Shown piece after piece: positions 1 through 6,663 of a DNA stretch of 9,242 bases; position 1 is the stretch's first letter; the number at the start of each line of letters is the position of its first letter. Below the pieces are notes generated by a model, which made no database searches, had not been told where the DNA came from, and saw only the letters and a list, made by a program, of their open reading frames with translations. The translations under genes were made by a program, and so were the position numbers. The stretch comes from Flavobacteriaceae bacterium (GTDB taxonomy: Bacteria > Bacteroidota > Bacteroidia > Flavobacteriales > Flavobacteriaceae), in the NCBI GenBank assembly GCA_029245825.1, contig JAQWON010000002.1, positions 1 through 9,242 of the forward strand, written 5' to 3'.

Positions 1-978
1 TCTTTTTTCTTTTCTTTTTAGTTCTATCCAATTAAGATAATTTATTGCATTTAAAATAGCTAAGTCATTATGCACAGGATGTGTTCCAATATGATTTAAT
101 CTTTTAATATGATATTTATCCTCAATATAGCTAGCTATTAAAGGCCAAATTTTTGATATTCTTTTCTTATTTACATACAATATACCTGATCCAAGGGGAG
201 CAGCTAGCCATTTATGAAGGCTTGATCCATAATAATCACATCCAAGTTCTGAAATTTTAAAGTTAAAATGACCAATGCAGTGGGCTCCATCTACCATTAC
301 TTCTATTCCATTATTATGAGCCATTTCACAAATCTTTTTTACTGGTAAAATTTGTCCGGTAATATTAACCATGTGAGAAACCATAATTAAACGAGTCTTG
401 TTTGAAATTTGATTTTCATATAGTGAGACTATTTCTTCATCAGATTTGGGGTGATTTGGAATTGATATTACTTTATTGATAACTCCATGTCTTTTGGAAA
501 CTTGTTTAAACATCTGCTTCATTGAACCATAATCTTGATCTGCATAGATAGCCTCATCATCTTTCATCCAAGGGAACCCACTTATAATTAAATCCAATGA
601 TTCAGTAGTATTTCTTGTAATGATTAGTTCGTCTTTTTTACACCCAACAAGAGTAGCTAAAGAATTTGTTATCTCCTCTTTATCTTTTTCAAGATAATTT
701 CTCATATAAAATGAACCTTCATAATTAATTCTTTTGACATGATCAATAAAACTGTTCAAAGTTGGTGATGGGATTATGTTATAGAATCCACTTTCAAGAT
801 TAATGTAGTCAGGGTTTAACTTGTAATGAGAACGAACAGTCTCCCATAATTCTTTCTCTTCACTTATTTTTTTCAATGAGTCAATAGAGGAAGTTTCATC
901 AAAAAATTCAGAAGGAATATTAAAAAAAGGAATTAAACTAAATGCCCCAAAAGATTTAATGAATGTTCTTTTTTTCAT
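1..978 (-). CDS. Class V aminotransferase-fold PLP enzyme, isopenicillin-N-epimerase-like (C-terminus cut off)
   Basis: This reading frame was found by translating the minus strand: it starts at an ATG complementary to 976-978 and stays open for 326 codons to the window edge. The C-terminus, perhaps about 100 residues, is outside. It matches the fold-type I PLP family that includes isopenicillin N epimerase and cysteine desulfurase-like proteins. Visible hallmarks are TRNTTES (121-127, cofactor phosphate contact), DGAH (230-233, Asp contacting the pyridine nitrogen) and SLHKW (253-257), where Lys256 is the expected Schiff-base lysine, followed by APLGSG. The N-terminus reads MKKRTFIKSFG and then a hydrophobic stretch. 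This resembles a Tat signal with KR in place of RR, so export is possible but unproven. It starts 10 bases after the stop of the MlrC-like gene, so the two are very likely co-transcribed. The actual substrate cannot be read from the sequence. Confidence 0.88.
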   Translation of the reverse strand, partial: MKKRTFIKSFGAFSLIPFFNIPSEFFDETSSIDSLKKISEEKELWETVRSHYKLNPDYINLESGFYNIIPSPTLNSFIDHVKRINYEGSFYMRNYLEKDKEEITNSLATLVGCKKDELIITRNTTESLDLIISGFPWMKDDEAIYADQDYGSMKQMFKQVSKRHGVINKVISIPNHPKSDEEIVSLYENQISNKTRLIMVSHMVNITGQILPVKKICEMAHNNGIEVMVDGAHCIGHFNFKISELGCDYYGSSLHKWLAAPLGSGILYVNKKRISKIWPLIASYIEDKYHIKRLNHIGTHPVHNDLAILNAINYLNWIELKRKEKR

Positions 979-988
979 GAATCTAATT

Positions 989-2563
989 TCAGAAACTTTC
1001 TGAAGATTTAATTAATCTCACATTAAGATTTGGTTTTTCCATTTCATAATCAAATGGGAACATTGGCCTTTTAATTCTTTTATAGTCAAGTCTTTCTATA
1101 TCTTGATCAACCCCGCCTGGCGTTAGAGCCATTATCCAATCTCCTCTCATTTGATAAAGTTCTGGAACTAGATATCCAATTTTAACAATAATAATATTTG
1201 TATTTTTTGGGTTAAGATCCAAATCAGTAAAATCAGCTTTTTTATGATAAGGCTTTCTTTTTTTTGTCACAATTACATTAACACTTCCTGATTTAATAAC
1301 GACTTCAGTTTCAGCATGTATATCTCCATATTTAATTTTCTCAACAGTTCCTGAAAGTTTAATCGGAGGAGAGTAACGATCATCAATTGAGGCACCAACA
1401 TATTCTTCAACTTTACCTCCCTCACCAGCTTCTATGGCTTTCTCAATCATTTTTGGGCCTGGGATTGATGCGTAAATGACGGAGGGACCATTTACAGAGT
1501 TAAATTCTGTTCTTGAAAGTATTTTTCCTAGAGTCCATGTTACATCACCAGCACCACCAGCTGTGGGATTATCACCCATATCACTTATAATAAATGGAAT
1601 TTTATTACTCTTAAGTGCTTTCTCAAGACTTTTTTCAAGAGAAGTTGTGGGAGCAACAAAATCAAATTGTTTTCTTGCATTCCAAAAACTCTCAGCAAGT
1701 CTTTTTGCCGTTTGTGAAACAATTTTTTTTTCATCTCCGGTAACCATTACTACCCCATGATTCCTTGGCTCATCAGCCCAGGGATAACCAACCCATATTG
1801 CAGCATCAATAATTCCTTCTTGATCGGCGGCAGGTTTAACTTTTGAATACAAACTTTTACCGGGTTCTATTCTTGTAGAGGTTTTTTCTCCCGGCAAAAG
1901 AATTGGGACAGGAATCCATGCTTTATATGCGGGTTTACCTTTTCCGTTTTCAAGTCTAACTAATAAATTTTCTAATGCTCTTTTTTTTGATTCGATAGCA
2001 TCCTCATGTGGAGCCATTCTATAACAAGTTATAAGATCTGTATTTTGAGCTAGTACTTTAGAAACATTTCCATGTAAATCCATTGATGTTGAAATAACAG
2101 TCTCTTTTCCAATAACTTTTCTTATTCGAGTGATAAAATCACCCTCAGGATCATCTAACCCCACAACACTCATTGCTCCATGTATATCAAAAAATAAACC
2201 GTCATAAGGGAGATTCTTTTCGAGCATGGTCAATGTTTTGTTTACTAATGATTCATATGCTTCTCTTGTAACTATTCCTCCAGGCAGAGCATGTCCTCTT
2301 ATTGTTGGAAACCAAACAGCTTTTTTTCTGTTAATTGAATCCTTAGATAAGAAAGGATAGTAGGAAAAGACTTCTTCTCTCTCTCTGGCATGAAAAGCTT
2401 CTTCATGAGTAAATGCTGGCGAGAATGTACTTGATTCAATAGCTAAACCAGCGATTGCAATGCGAGGTAATTTTTCCTCTGAGGTATTCTTGCATCCCCA
2501 CAGTAATAAGCATATTAGGAGGACTACTAATTTTGAACTCTTTGAAATTTTACTTGGCATCAT
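989..2563 (-). CDS. M81-family metallopeptidase lipoprotein (MlrC / microcystinase C-like)
   Basis: The protein has 524 residues and the architecture of the MlrC family, zinc enzymes named for the last step of microcystin breakdown (cleavage of the linear tetrapeptide/Adda); most family members act on unknown substrates. Likely metal ligands are Glu43 in the IESSTF motif, Asp162 and His164 in MDLHGN, and His186 in APHEDA. The 22-residue spacing between the two histidines fits the family. HGAM (128-131) and GDNPTAGGAGD near residue 330-340 are further family motifs. A hydrophobic segment (12-23) ends in LLWGC with Cys24, so this is probably a lipoprotein, unlike the classical MlrC. ATG codons at residues 1 and 2 are both possible starts. 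The gene begins only about 30 bases after the upstream gene's terminator, so its promoter lies in or next to that hairpin. The downstream aminotransferase gene follows after 10 bases. The family is clear; the substrate is unknown, and microcystin itself is unlikely. Confidence 0.9.
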   Translation of the reverse strand: MMPSKISKSSKLVVLLICLLLWGCKNTSEEKLPRIAIAGLAIESSTFSPAFTHEEAFHAREREEVFSYYPFLSKDSINRKKAVWFPTIRGHALPGGIVTREAYESLVNKTLTMLEKNLPYDGLFFDIHGAMSVVGLDDPEGDFITRIRKVIGKETVISTSMDLHGNVSKVLAQNTDLITCYRMAPHEDAIESKKRALENLLVRLENGKGKPAYKAWIPVPILLPGEKTSTRIEPGKSLYSKVKPAADQEGIIDAAIWVGYPWADEPRNHGVVMVTGDEKKIVSQTAKRLAESFWNARKQFDFVAPTTSLEKSLEKALKSNKIPFIISDMGDNPTAGGAGDVTWTLGKILSRTEFNSVNGPSVIYASIPGPKMIEKAIEAGEGGKVEEYVGASIDDRYSPPIKLSGTVEKIKYGDIHAETEVVIKSGSVNVIVTKKRKPYHKKADFTDLDLNPKNTNIIIVKIGYLVPELYQMRGDWIMALTPGGVDQDIERLDYKRIKRPMFPFDYEMEKPNLNVRLIKSSESF

Positions 2564-2594
2564 TTTTTAAAATAATTTAATTCAAGATAACAAA

Positions 2595-2619
2595 AAAAGG
2601 CCTCTAGATGAGGCCTTTT
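2595..2619 (-). terminator. Strong intrinsic terminator of the NTF2-like lipoprotein gene
   Basis: A perfect 10-base-pair inverted repeat (AAAAGGCCTC, five-base loop, GAGGCCTTTT) lies 20 bases past the stop codon at 2640. Read on the minus strand, the stem runs into a run of seven T (complement of 2592-2598), so it terminates minus-strand transcription from the gene at 2640-3548. The hairpin sits just upstream of the MlrC-like gene and so separates the two transcription units unless there is read-through. Confidence 0.88.
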
Positions 2620-2639
2620 AAAAAATTGATTTTTATTTA

Positions 2640-3548
2640 TTATTTGATTTTTCTGGAGAATTGAGTCATGCTATTAATTTTTCCATCAAGATTGAAGTAA
2701 AAAAATTCAACTAATTCTCTTTCCCAAACTTTCCCGTTTTTCATTACTCTTTTTTCTCTTGAAGTTACAATTACTCCAGAAGCGGGATTAGTGTCATATA
2801 TTTTAAGAGGGACTATTGAATAAGGTTTCCAGTTAACCGACCTATAATCTTTAAAGTATCCTTCCCACATACTAGGAGTGAAAACTACTTTTCTTCCATC
2901 TTCATATTCGATATTAACTTTTTCAGCAAATGGTGTTTTACAACCTTCAACATCCATTTTATTATAACTTTCCACAAATTTTTCAATTGCCTCTACTTCT
3001 CCTCTATTTGAGAAAACAAGGCTTCTTCCTGTCCATTGATTATCAGATTTACCATAAAATTTTCCACCAACAGATAATCCAAATTCATTTGTTGGGTAAT
3101 TCCTACTCCATTGTGAAAAGCCAGTTACTTTATTTTCACTATTAACGGTAAATACTTCCATCAAATTTTGTTTTTGCTTTGAACCATTTTTCCAGTTTCT
3201 CTCTTCAATTGACCAGGTTAGAACTTTTGTTTCATCACTTCCCTCAATTTTTACCGGAACGATAACATATGGTTCCATGGATATAGACTCCATTGAATCG
3301 AGCCATTTTTTATTGTTTTCATAATATTTTTCAGTAAACTCTTTGCTATAGTATTTAAACATTTCATCTACATCTTTAGCACTGTAGTGTTTAGCAACAT
3401 TTTTAACTGCATTTACAGCGGCATCATCTCCCAAAATATATTTTTTACCATTATCTTCTCCTTCTCCAAGATATTCACCGGCTGTCTTATTTTGTGTACA
3501 AGCACCTATAACTAGGATTAATGTACTTAGTAAAAGAATTTTTTTCAT
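2640..3548 (-). CDS. Lipoprotein with two tandem NTF2/SnoaL-like domains, function unknown
   Basis: The protein has 302 residues. A signal peptide ends in the lipobox VIGAC (Cys17), so it is predicted to be lipid-anchored in the envelope. The mature part appears to consist of two copies of one fold. Copy one (about 45-150) contains a helix with SAKDVDEMFKYYS, then EPYVIVPVKI, a KNG turn and a closing VTGFSQWSR. Copy two (about 186-300) contains NKMDVEGCKTPFA, then KPYSIVPLKI, a KNG turn and INSMTQFSR in the same order. This layout (helix, then curved beta strands ending in a phi-x-Q-phi-S-R strand) resembles NTF2/SnoaL-like proteins, which bind small ligands or act as non-catalytic scaffolds. 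I see no certain catalytic residues. It is transcribed alone, from a promoter at about 3568-3575 to the terminator at 2595-2619. The fold assignment comes from the pattern only. Confidence 0.8.
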   Translation of the reverse strand: MKKILLLSTLILVIGACTQNKTAGEYLGEGEDNGKKYILGDDAAVNAVKNVAKHYSAKDVDEMFKYYSKEFTEKYYENNKKWLDSMESISMEPYVIVPVKIEGSDETKVLTWSIEERNWKNGSKQKQNLMEVFTVNSENKVTGFSQWSRNYPTNEFGLSVGGKFYGKSDNQWTGRSLVFSNRGEVEAIEKFVESYNKMDVEGCKTPFAEKVNIEYEDGRKVVFTPSMWEGYFKDYRSVNWKPYSIVPLKIYDTNPASGVIVTSREKRVMKNGKVWERELVEFFYFNLDGKINSMTQFSRKIK

Positions 3549-3567
3549 ATAATTTATTTTTAGTCTT

Positions 3568-3575
3568 CAAATATA
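3568..3575 (-). promoter_or_regulatory. Bacteroidota-type -7 promoter element for the NTF2-like lipoprotein gene
   Basis: On the minus strand the bases read TATATTTG, an exact match to the TAnnTTTG -7 element used by the primary sigma factor of Bacteroidota. It lies 19 bases before the ATG complementary to 3546-3548, giving a short leader. I do not see a convincing TTTG/TTG -33 element at the expected distance, so the call rests on the -7 motif and its position. Confidence 0.5.
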
Positions 3576-3632
3576 GGAAAGCATTGTAGACTATTGTGCT
3601 AAAAAAAATAATTATATTGTTAAAAAAACACC

Positions 3633-4094
3633 ATGAAAAAATTATTTTCTTTGGTTTGTGCCATATTTTTTGTTGCATGTTTTAATACTACAGCAACTAC
3701 TCAAATTTTAGATTCAAATGACCAAATAGAATTCTATAATACCTCTGACAAATATCCTTTTTCAGAGGCTACGGTGGTTAATAATGTAATTTATTTATCC
3801 GGAAAAATAGGGACTGATCCAAGTACTGGAGAACTTGTTGAAGGGGGAATTGCTGCAGAGACAAAGCAAATAATGGATAACATAAAAAACACATTGACCA
3901 AAATGGATAGTTCCATGGATAATATTTTTAAGTGCACCTGTATGCTTGCAGATATTAGTGAATGGAAGCAAATGAGTGATGTTTACAGAACTTATTTTAA
4001 AGACAATCTTCCTTCAAGAAGTGCTTTTGCTGGATCAGGGTTAGCTCTTGGAGCAAGAGTTGAAATAGAATGTTGGGCAATAAAAACTAATTAA
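3633..4094 (+). CDS. RidA (YjgF/YER057c/UK114) family protein with an export signal
   Basis: The protein has 153 residues, about 25 more than standard RidA. The extra part is an N-terminal hydrophobic leader (4-15) ending in FFVAC (Cys16), a weak lipobox, so the protein is probably exported and perhaps lipidated. RidA proteins hydrolyse reactive enamine/imine intermediates, such as 2-aminoacrylate released by PLP enzymes, to keto acids and ammonia. The core shows the family pattern: YLSGKIG (54-60), the central GGIAAETKQIMDNIKN helix (71-86) and LPSRSAF (126-132), whose Arg129 matches the substrate-carboxylate arginine of active RidA. The closing strand VEIECWA holds the conserved acidic position (Glu144/Glu146). 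Catalytic competence is therefore plausible. It is the first gene of a four-gene plus-strand run, and its start lies 84 bases from the divergent lipoprotein gene. What is unusual is the export signal. Confidence 0.9.
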   Translation: MKKLFSLVCAIFFVACFNTTATTQILDSNDQIEFYNTSDKYPFSEATVVNNVIYLSGKIGTDPSTGELVEGGIAAETKQIMDNIKNTLTKMDSSMDNIFKCTCMLADISEWKQMSDVYRTYFKDNLPSRSAFAGSGLALGARVEIECWAIKTN

Positions 4095-4104
4095 AAAAAA
4101 TATT

Positions 4105-4683
4105 TTGATAAGTAGTCTAAAAAAAACAGTTTATCAATTAATTATTTTTCTGATTTTTCATTCAACACATTTTGTTAGTGCCCAGTCTGGAAATCTAATC
4201 TTTGAGGGTTTTTATGAAGGAATGACAAAAGAACAAGTTTTAACTGAATATGAGAATAATTACTTAAAATATAGCAATGTTTTTTTTACTGGAGGGATAG
4301 ATTGGGAGATTGCACTAAATGGTTTTTCATATAATGAATACAATCTTTTATATGGGATTGATTTGATTCCAATTACTAAACGAAATAATGAAAGCAGTTA
4401 TGATTTTACAAAGAACTGTCTTAATGCTGCAAAAGATTTTATAAACAGTCAAGGATTCCAAATTTTTTATAAACCTGATCACTGGAATGATCCATCTAAA
4501 TTTAATTCTTTTTGGGGCTTAATAATGATAAATAAAGAGAAAAGTTTAGCAGCTCATTTTTTTCCATCAAAGCTAAATGTTTTAATTAAAGGGCAGCCTG
4601 GAGATCAAGCCCACCTTAGATTTATTAGTTATGAACCCTTTATAAATGAATTCGAAAATCTGAAATTATATTATGATTATTAA
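4105..4683 (+). CDS. Secreted protein of unknown function, TTG start
   Basis: I do not recognise this 192-residue protein. The frame has no ATG before its signal sequence; the TTG at 4105-4107 is the best start because it directly precedes KKTVYQ, a hydrophobic stretch (10-18) and a VSAQS signal peptidase site, with cleavage expected after Ala26. The mature protein is about 166 residues. It begins LIFEGFYEGMTKEQV, a hydrophobic-Gly-Met-(Ser/Thr)-Lys-Glu pattern seen at the start of several small periplasmic folds, and is then rich in aromatic residues (FYKPDHWNDP, FWGLIMINK). There is one cysteine (Cys105). It lies 10 bases after the RidA-like gene and 11 bases before the DUF1080 gene, so it is almost surely part of their operon. 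The signal peptide supports periplasmic or extracellular placement. No catalytic motif is evident. Confidence 0.75.
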   Translation: MISSLKKTVYQLIIFLIFHSTHFVSAQSGNLIFEGFYEGMTKEQVLTEYENNYLKYSNVFFTGGIDWEIALNGFSYNEYNLLYGIDLIPITKRNNESSYDFTKNCLNAAKDFINSQGFQIFYKPDHWNDPSKFNSFWGLIMINKEKSLAAHFFPSKLNVLIKGQPGDQAHLRFISYEPFINEFENLKLYYDY

Positions 4684-4694
4684 ATTATTACAAA

Positions 4695-5531
4695 ATGAAT
4701 AAAGCACTTCTTTTCTTTATAAGCGGTGTTGTTTTTATATCAGCAATTTTTCTTTTTATAAATATGGAAATGGATGATCTTCATGGTGATCTAAAAGATG
4801 GCTGGGAGGAGAAAAATAAAATGAAAAAGACAATCGGTGTAGGTGCAATAGCTCCTCTAGATTCAGAAATTCTTTTTGATGGAAGCAGATACTTGCTAGA
4901 TAAAAAATGGACTTATTGGGATGGTCCAAGATTAAAGGCTGAGCTGCCAATAAAGTGGGAGATAGTTGACGATCCAATAGGCTCGGGAACTGTCGTTAGT
5001 TCTTTTGACCCAGCAGCTATAGGTGGAATATATGGAGCTGCTGATATAGTTACAAAAGAAAAGTTTAAAGATTTTAGATTACACGTTGAGTTTTTAGTTT
5101 CTGAGCCAAAAGGAAATAGCGGGGTATATCTACAAAACAGATATGAAATACAAATTCTTGATGGCGATTCTTCAGTTCATGGCATGGCCGCTGTTATAAA
5201 TGAGAACTCTGCTTCATATGATAATTATAATGGAACAGGGAAATGGAATGCTTACGATATTAAATTTAGAGCTGCTCGTTTTAGTGCTGATTCAGTTGTT
5301 GAAAAACCAATTGTAACAATGTATTTTAATAACAATAAGGTCCATTCAAACGTTCATATTGAAAAAGTTTGGGGAGGTCCAAATTCAGGATTAGATGGAG
5401 GAAAAAATGATGGTTATGGAATTTCAAATACACCAGGCGGAATCAAGTTACAATCTGAGGGATTTCATGTTTTGTATAGAAATATATGGATTCAGAAACT
5501 TGACATAAAGGATCTAGATACTGATTTTTAG
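4695..5531 (+). CDS. DUF1080 / 3-keto-disaccharide hydrolase-like protein, membrane-anchored
   Basis: The protein has 278 residues and the concanavalin-like beta-sandwich family PF06439, some of whose members hydrolyse 3-keto-glycosides. Markers in order are ILFDG (59-63), KDFRLHVEF (125-133), GNSGVYLQNRYEIQILD (140-156), GKWNAYDIKFRA (182-193), the TMYFNNNKVH strand (208-217) and GGIKLQSEGFHVLYRNIWI (248-266). These are the classical blocks of the family. A hydrophobic N-terminal segment (4-22) without a lipobox cysteine suggests an uncleaved anchor or Sec signal. A Gly/Asn-rich insertion (about 226-247) before the LQ block may form a substrate loop. Its place next to a secreted protein and an exported RidA suggests a sugar or glycoside task in the periplasm, but the substrate is not visible. 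The first 50 residues are charged, low in family similarity and probably a linker. Confidence 0.87.
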   Translation: MNKALLFFISGVVFISAIFLFINMEMDDLHGDLKDGWEEKNKMKKTIGVGAIAPLDSEILFDGSRYLLDKKWTYWDGPRLKAELPIKWEIVDDPIGSGTVVSSFDPAAIGGIYGAADIVTKEKFKDFRLHVEFLVSEPKGNSGVYLQNRYEIQILDGDSSVHGMAAVINENSASYDNYNGTGKWNAYDIKFRAARFSADSVVEKPIVTMYFNNNKVHSNVHIEKVWGGPNSGLDGGKNDGYGISNTPGGIKLQSEGFHVLYRNIWIQKLDIKDLDTDF

Positions 5532-5561
5532 TTATTTAACAGATGAATTAATTAATAGATT

Positions 5562-6179
5562 ATGTCAGATAAGAAAGTTCTTTTTCTTGCTTTTTTAATT
5601 AATATCGCAATGATATTTGTTGACATTATTTATGGCTTGATAATGAACTCTTCTTCACTTATTGCTGATGCAGCGCATAATTCAGGTGATGCATTTATTT
5701 TAGGGACTTCAATTTTGGTTGTATCATCTAAATCATATATTAAAAATAATGTTAGTGCTTTTAAAGGTATAATTATGTTTATTTTTGGAATAATTGCATT
5801 TTATCATATCTACAAAGCAATTAATTTTGGATCCCAATTGCATACAGAGACCCTTTTAGGTGTTGGAATTTTTTCTTTATTTGGGAATGTTGTTGCTGCA
5901 ATATTAACTCATTCAAAACATCACCATGATATAAATATGAAAAGCGCATATGTCTGTGCTAGGAACGACTCAATTGCTTCTGCTGGAATTGTTCTTTCAG
6001 GCTTCTTTTTTTGGCTTACTGGATCTAATCTTCCAGATATATTAATTGGAGCAGCAATTGCCTTTTTTGTATGTTACACTAGCTTTGAAATAATTAAAGA
6101 AAGTATTTTCACACCGGTTTGTAATTGCTGTAATCATAATTTTCCTTGCCCGGAAACATGTAAATGTGGATGTTGCTAA
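5562..6179 (+). CDS. CDF-type cation transporter, short form with cysteine-rich C-terminal tail
   Basis: This 205-residue membrane protein keeps the transmembrane half of the cation diffusion facilitator family, which exports Zn, Cd, Co and related ions by proton exchange. TM2 carries SSLIADAAHNSGDA with the metal-site pair His39-xxx-Asp43. TM5 carries AYVCARNDSIAS, where the usual His of HxxxD is Cys132 opposite Asp136; as far as I recall, the CxxxRND form occurs in a distinct CzcD-like subfamily. A histidine-rich loop (His117, 120-122) follows TM4. The roughly 80-100-residue cytoplasmic domain of most CDF proteins is missing. In its place the chain ends in a tail with eight cysteines (187, 189, 190, 196, 200, 202, 204, 205) and His192, a likely soft-metal or zinc site. 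It is the last gene of the plus-strand run, 30 bases after DUF1080, and converges on a MerC-like gene with a similar tail. Confidence 0.88.
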   Translation: MSDKKVLFLAFLINIAMIFVDIIYGLIMNSSSLIADAAHNSGDAFILGTSILVVSSKSYIKNNVSAFKGIIMFIFGIIAFYHIYKAINFGSQLHTETLLGVGIFSLFGNVVAAILTHSKHHHDINMKSAYVCARNDSIASAGIVLSGFFFWLTGSNLPDILIGAAIAFFVCYTSFEIIKESIFTPVCNCCNHNFPCPETCKCGCC

Positions 6180-6214
6180 AAATTTAATTTCAGTATTTAC
6201 TATTCAGCAATAGC

Positions 6215-6622
6215 TTATTTAGAATCATGAATACAACATTCATCACCTTTACACTGACAGTATTTTAAATTATAGAAATGTAGAAAAGCAAGTAGAAATG
6301 ATGCAGTATATATTGATAGCTCAGGAAAATGAACTAATTCAAATAGCTCATTAACTAATAGCCCTGTTAAAATCAACCAAGAAGACCAGAATAGAGTTTT
6401 CATAAAATTCTTTGAGGTCCTCCTAGCAGAATAGTAGACAGCAAAAAAAGAAATAAAAATAAAAAGGTAATTAAGACTTTTCCACCAAAAAGGGACAAAT
6501 TCGCAACAATTAATAGCATTAGCTTGAGCAACAAATAAGAAAGGGGTGCCTAAACAGTGTGAAATGCATAAAGCAGATGATAAAACACCTAAAAAATCAG
6601 AATTTTGAAGATTTATTCTCAT
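6215..6622 (-). CDS. MerC-domain membrane protein with cysteine-rich tail
   Basis: The protein has 135 residues with about four predicted membrane segments (about 11-32, 49-64, 75-92, 101-118). The first segment shows the MerC-family signature: an Asp-Phe-Leu-Gly entry and CISHCLGTP (19-27) with the Cys19/Cys23 pair and His22. MerC proteins were described as mercuric ion uptake proteins of mer operons. Relatives in Bacteroidota and elsewhere are found without mer genes, and their substrate is unsettled. A Cys-Cys pair (39-40) lies between helices 1 and 2, and the C-terminus is YCQCKGDECCIHD with Cys122, 124, 129, 130 and His132. No merA, merP, merT or MerR-type regulator is in the window, so mercury resistance should not be assumed. 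It lies 41 bases after the methyltransferase gene and converges with the CDF gene across 35 bases. Confidence 0.85.
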   Translation of the reverse strand: MRINLQNSDFLGVLSSALCISHCLGTPFLFVAQANAINCCEFVPFWWKSLNYLFIFISFFAVYYSARRTSKNFMKTLFWSSWLILTGLLVNELFELVHFPELSIYTASFLLAFLHFYNLKYCQCKGDECCIHDSK

Positions 6623-6663
6623 TTGGCCAACGAAAATAAGAATCTTTATCCAACAGTAAAAAT

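Noticed and set aside
1476..1760. Open plus-strand frame inside the MlrC-like gene
   Set aside because: It lies entirely antisense to a gene with clear family motifs, and its product shows no recognisable domain.
989..2563. A microcystin degradation (mlr) cluster
   Set aside because: MlrC-like proteins are widespread. No mlrA, mlrB or mlrD homologue is seen here, and this copy is a lipoprotein, so naming it mlrC would overstate the evidence.
2930..3145. Plus-strand frame opposite the NTF2-like lipoprotein gene
   Set aside because: The product is rich in Phe, Tyr, Leu and Gln from reading AT-rich DNA backwards, with no upstream signal; it is a shadow of the real gene.
3583..3620. Three ATTGT repeats in the divergent promoter region
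   Set aside because: Spacing is irregular (10 and 23 bases) and the motif is short in AT-rich DNA, so chance is the simpler explanation; an operator is not supported.
3487..3678. Minus-strand frame spanning the divergent promoter region
   Set aside because: It overlaps two well-supported genes and the -7 element, and its product is low-complexity Ile/Phe/Lys/Asn.
4756..4977. Minus-strand frame inside the DUF1080 gene
   Set aside because: Antisense to conserved DUF1080 coding sequence with no homologue pattern.
5500..5505. TTGACA resembling a sigma70 -35 box before the CDF gene
   Set aside because: It lies in DUF1080 coding sequence, no TATAAT-like box follows at 16-18 bases, and the phylum probably uses a different promoter consensus.
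6215..6622. Mercury resistance (mer) operon
   Set aside because: Only a MerC-like domain is present. There is no mercuric reductase, MerP, MerT or MerR-like regulator in the window, and MerC-domain proteins are common outside mer operons.
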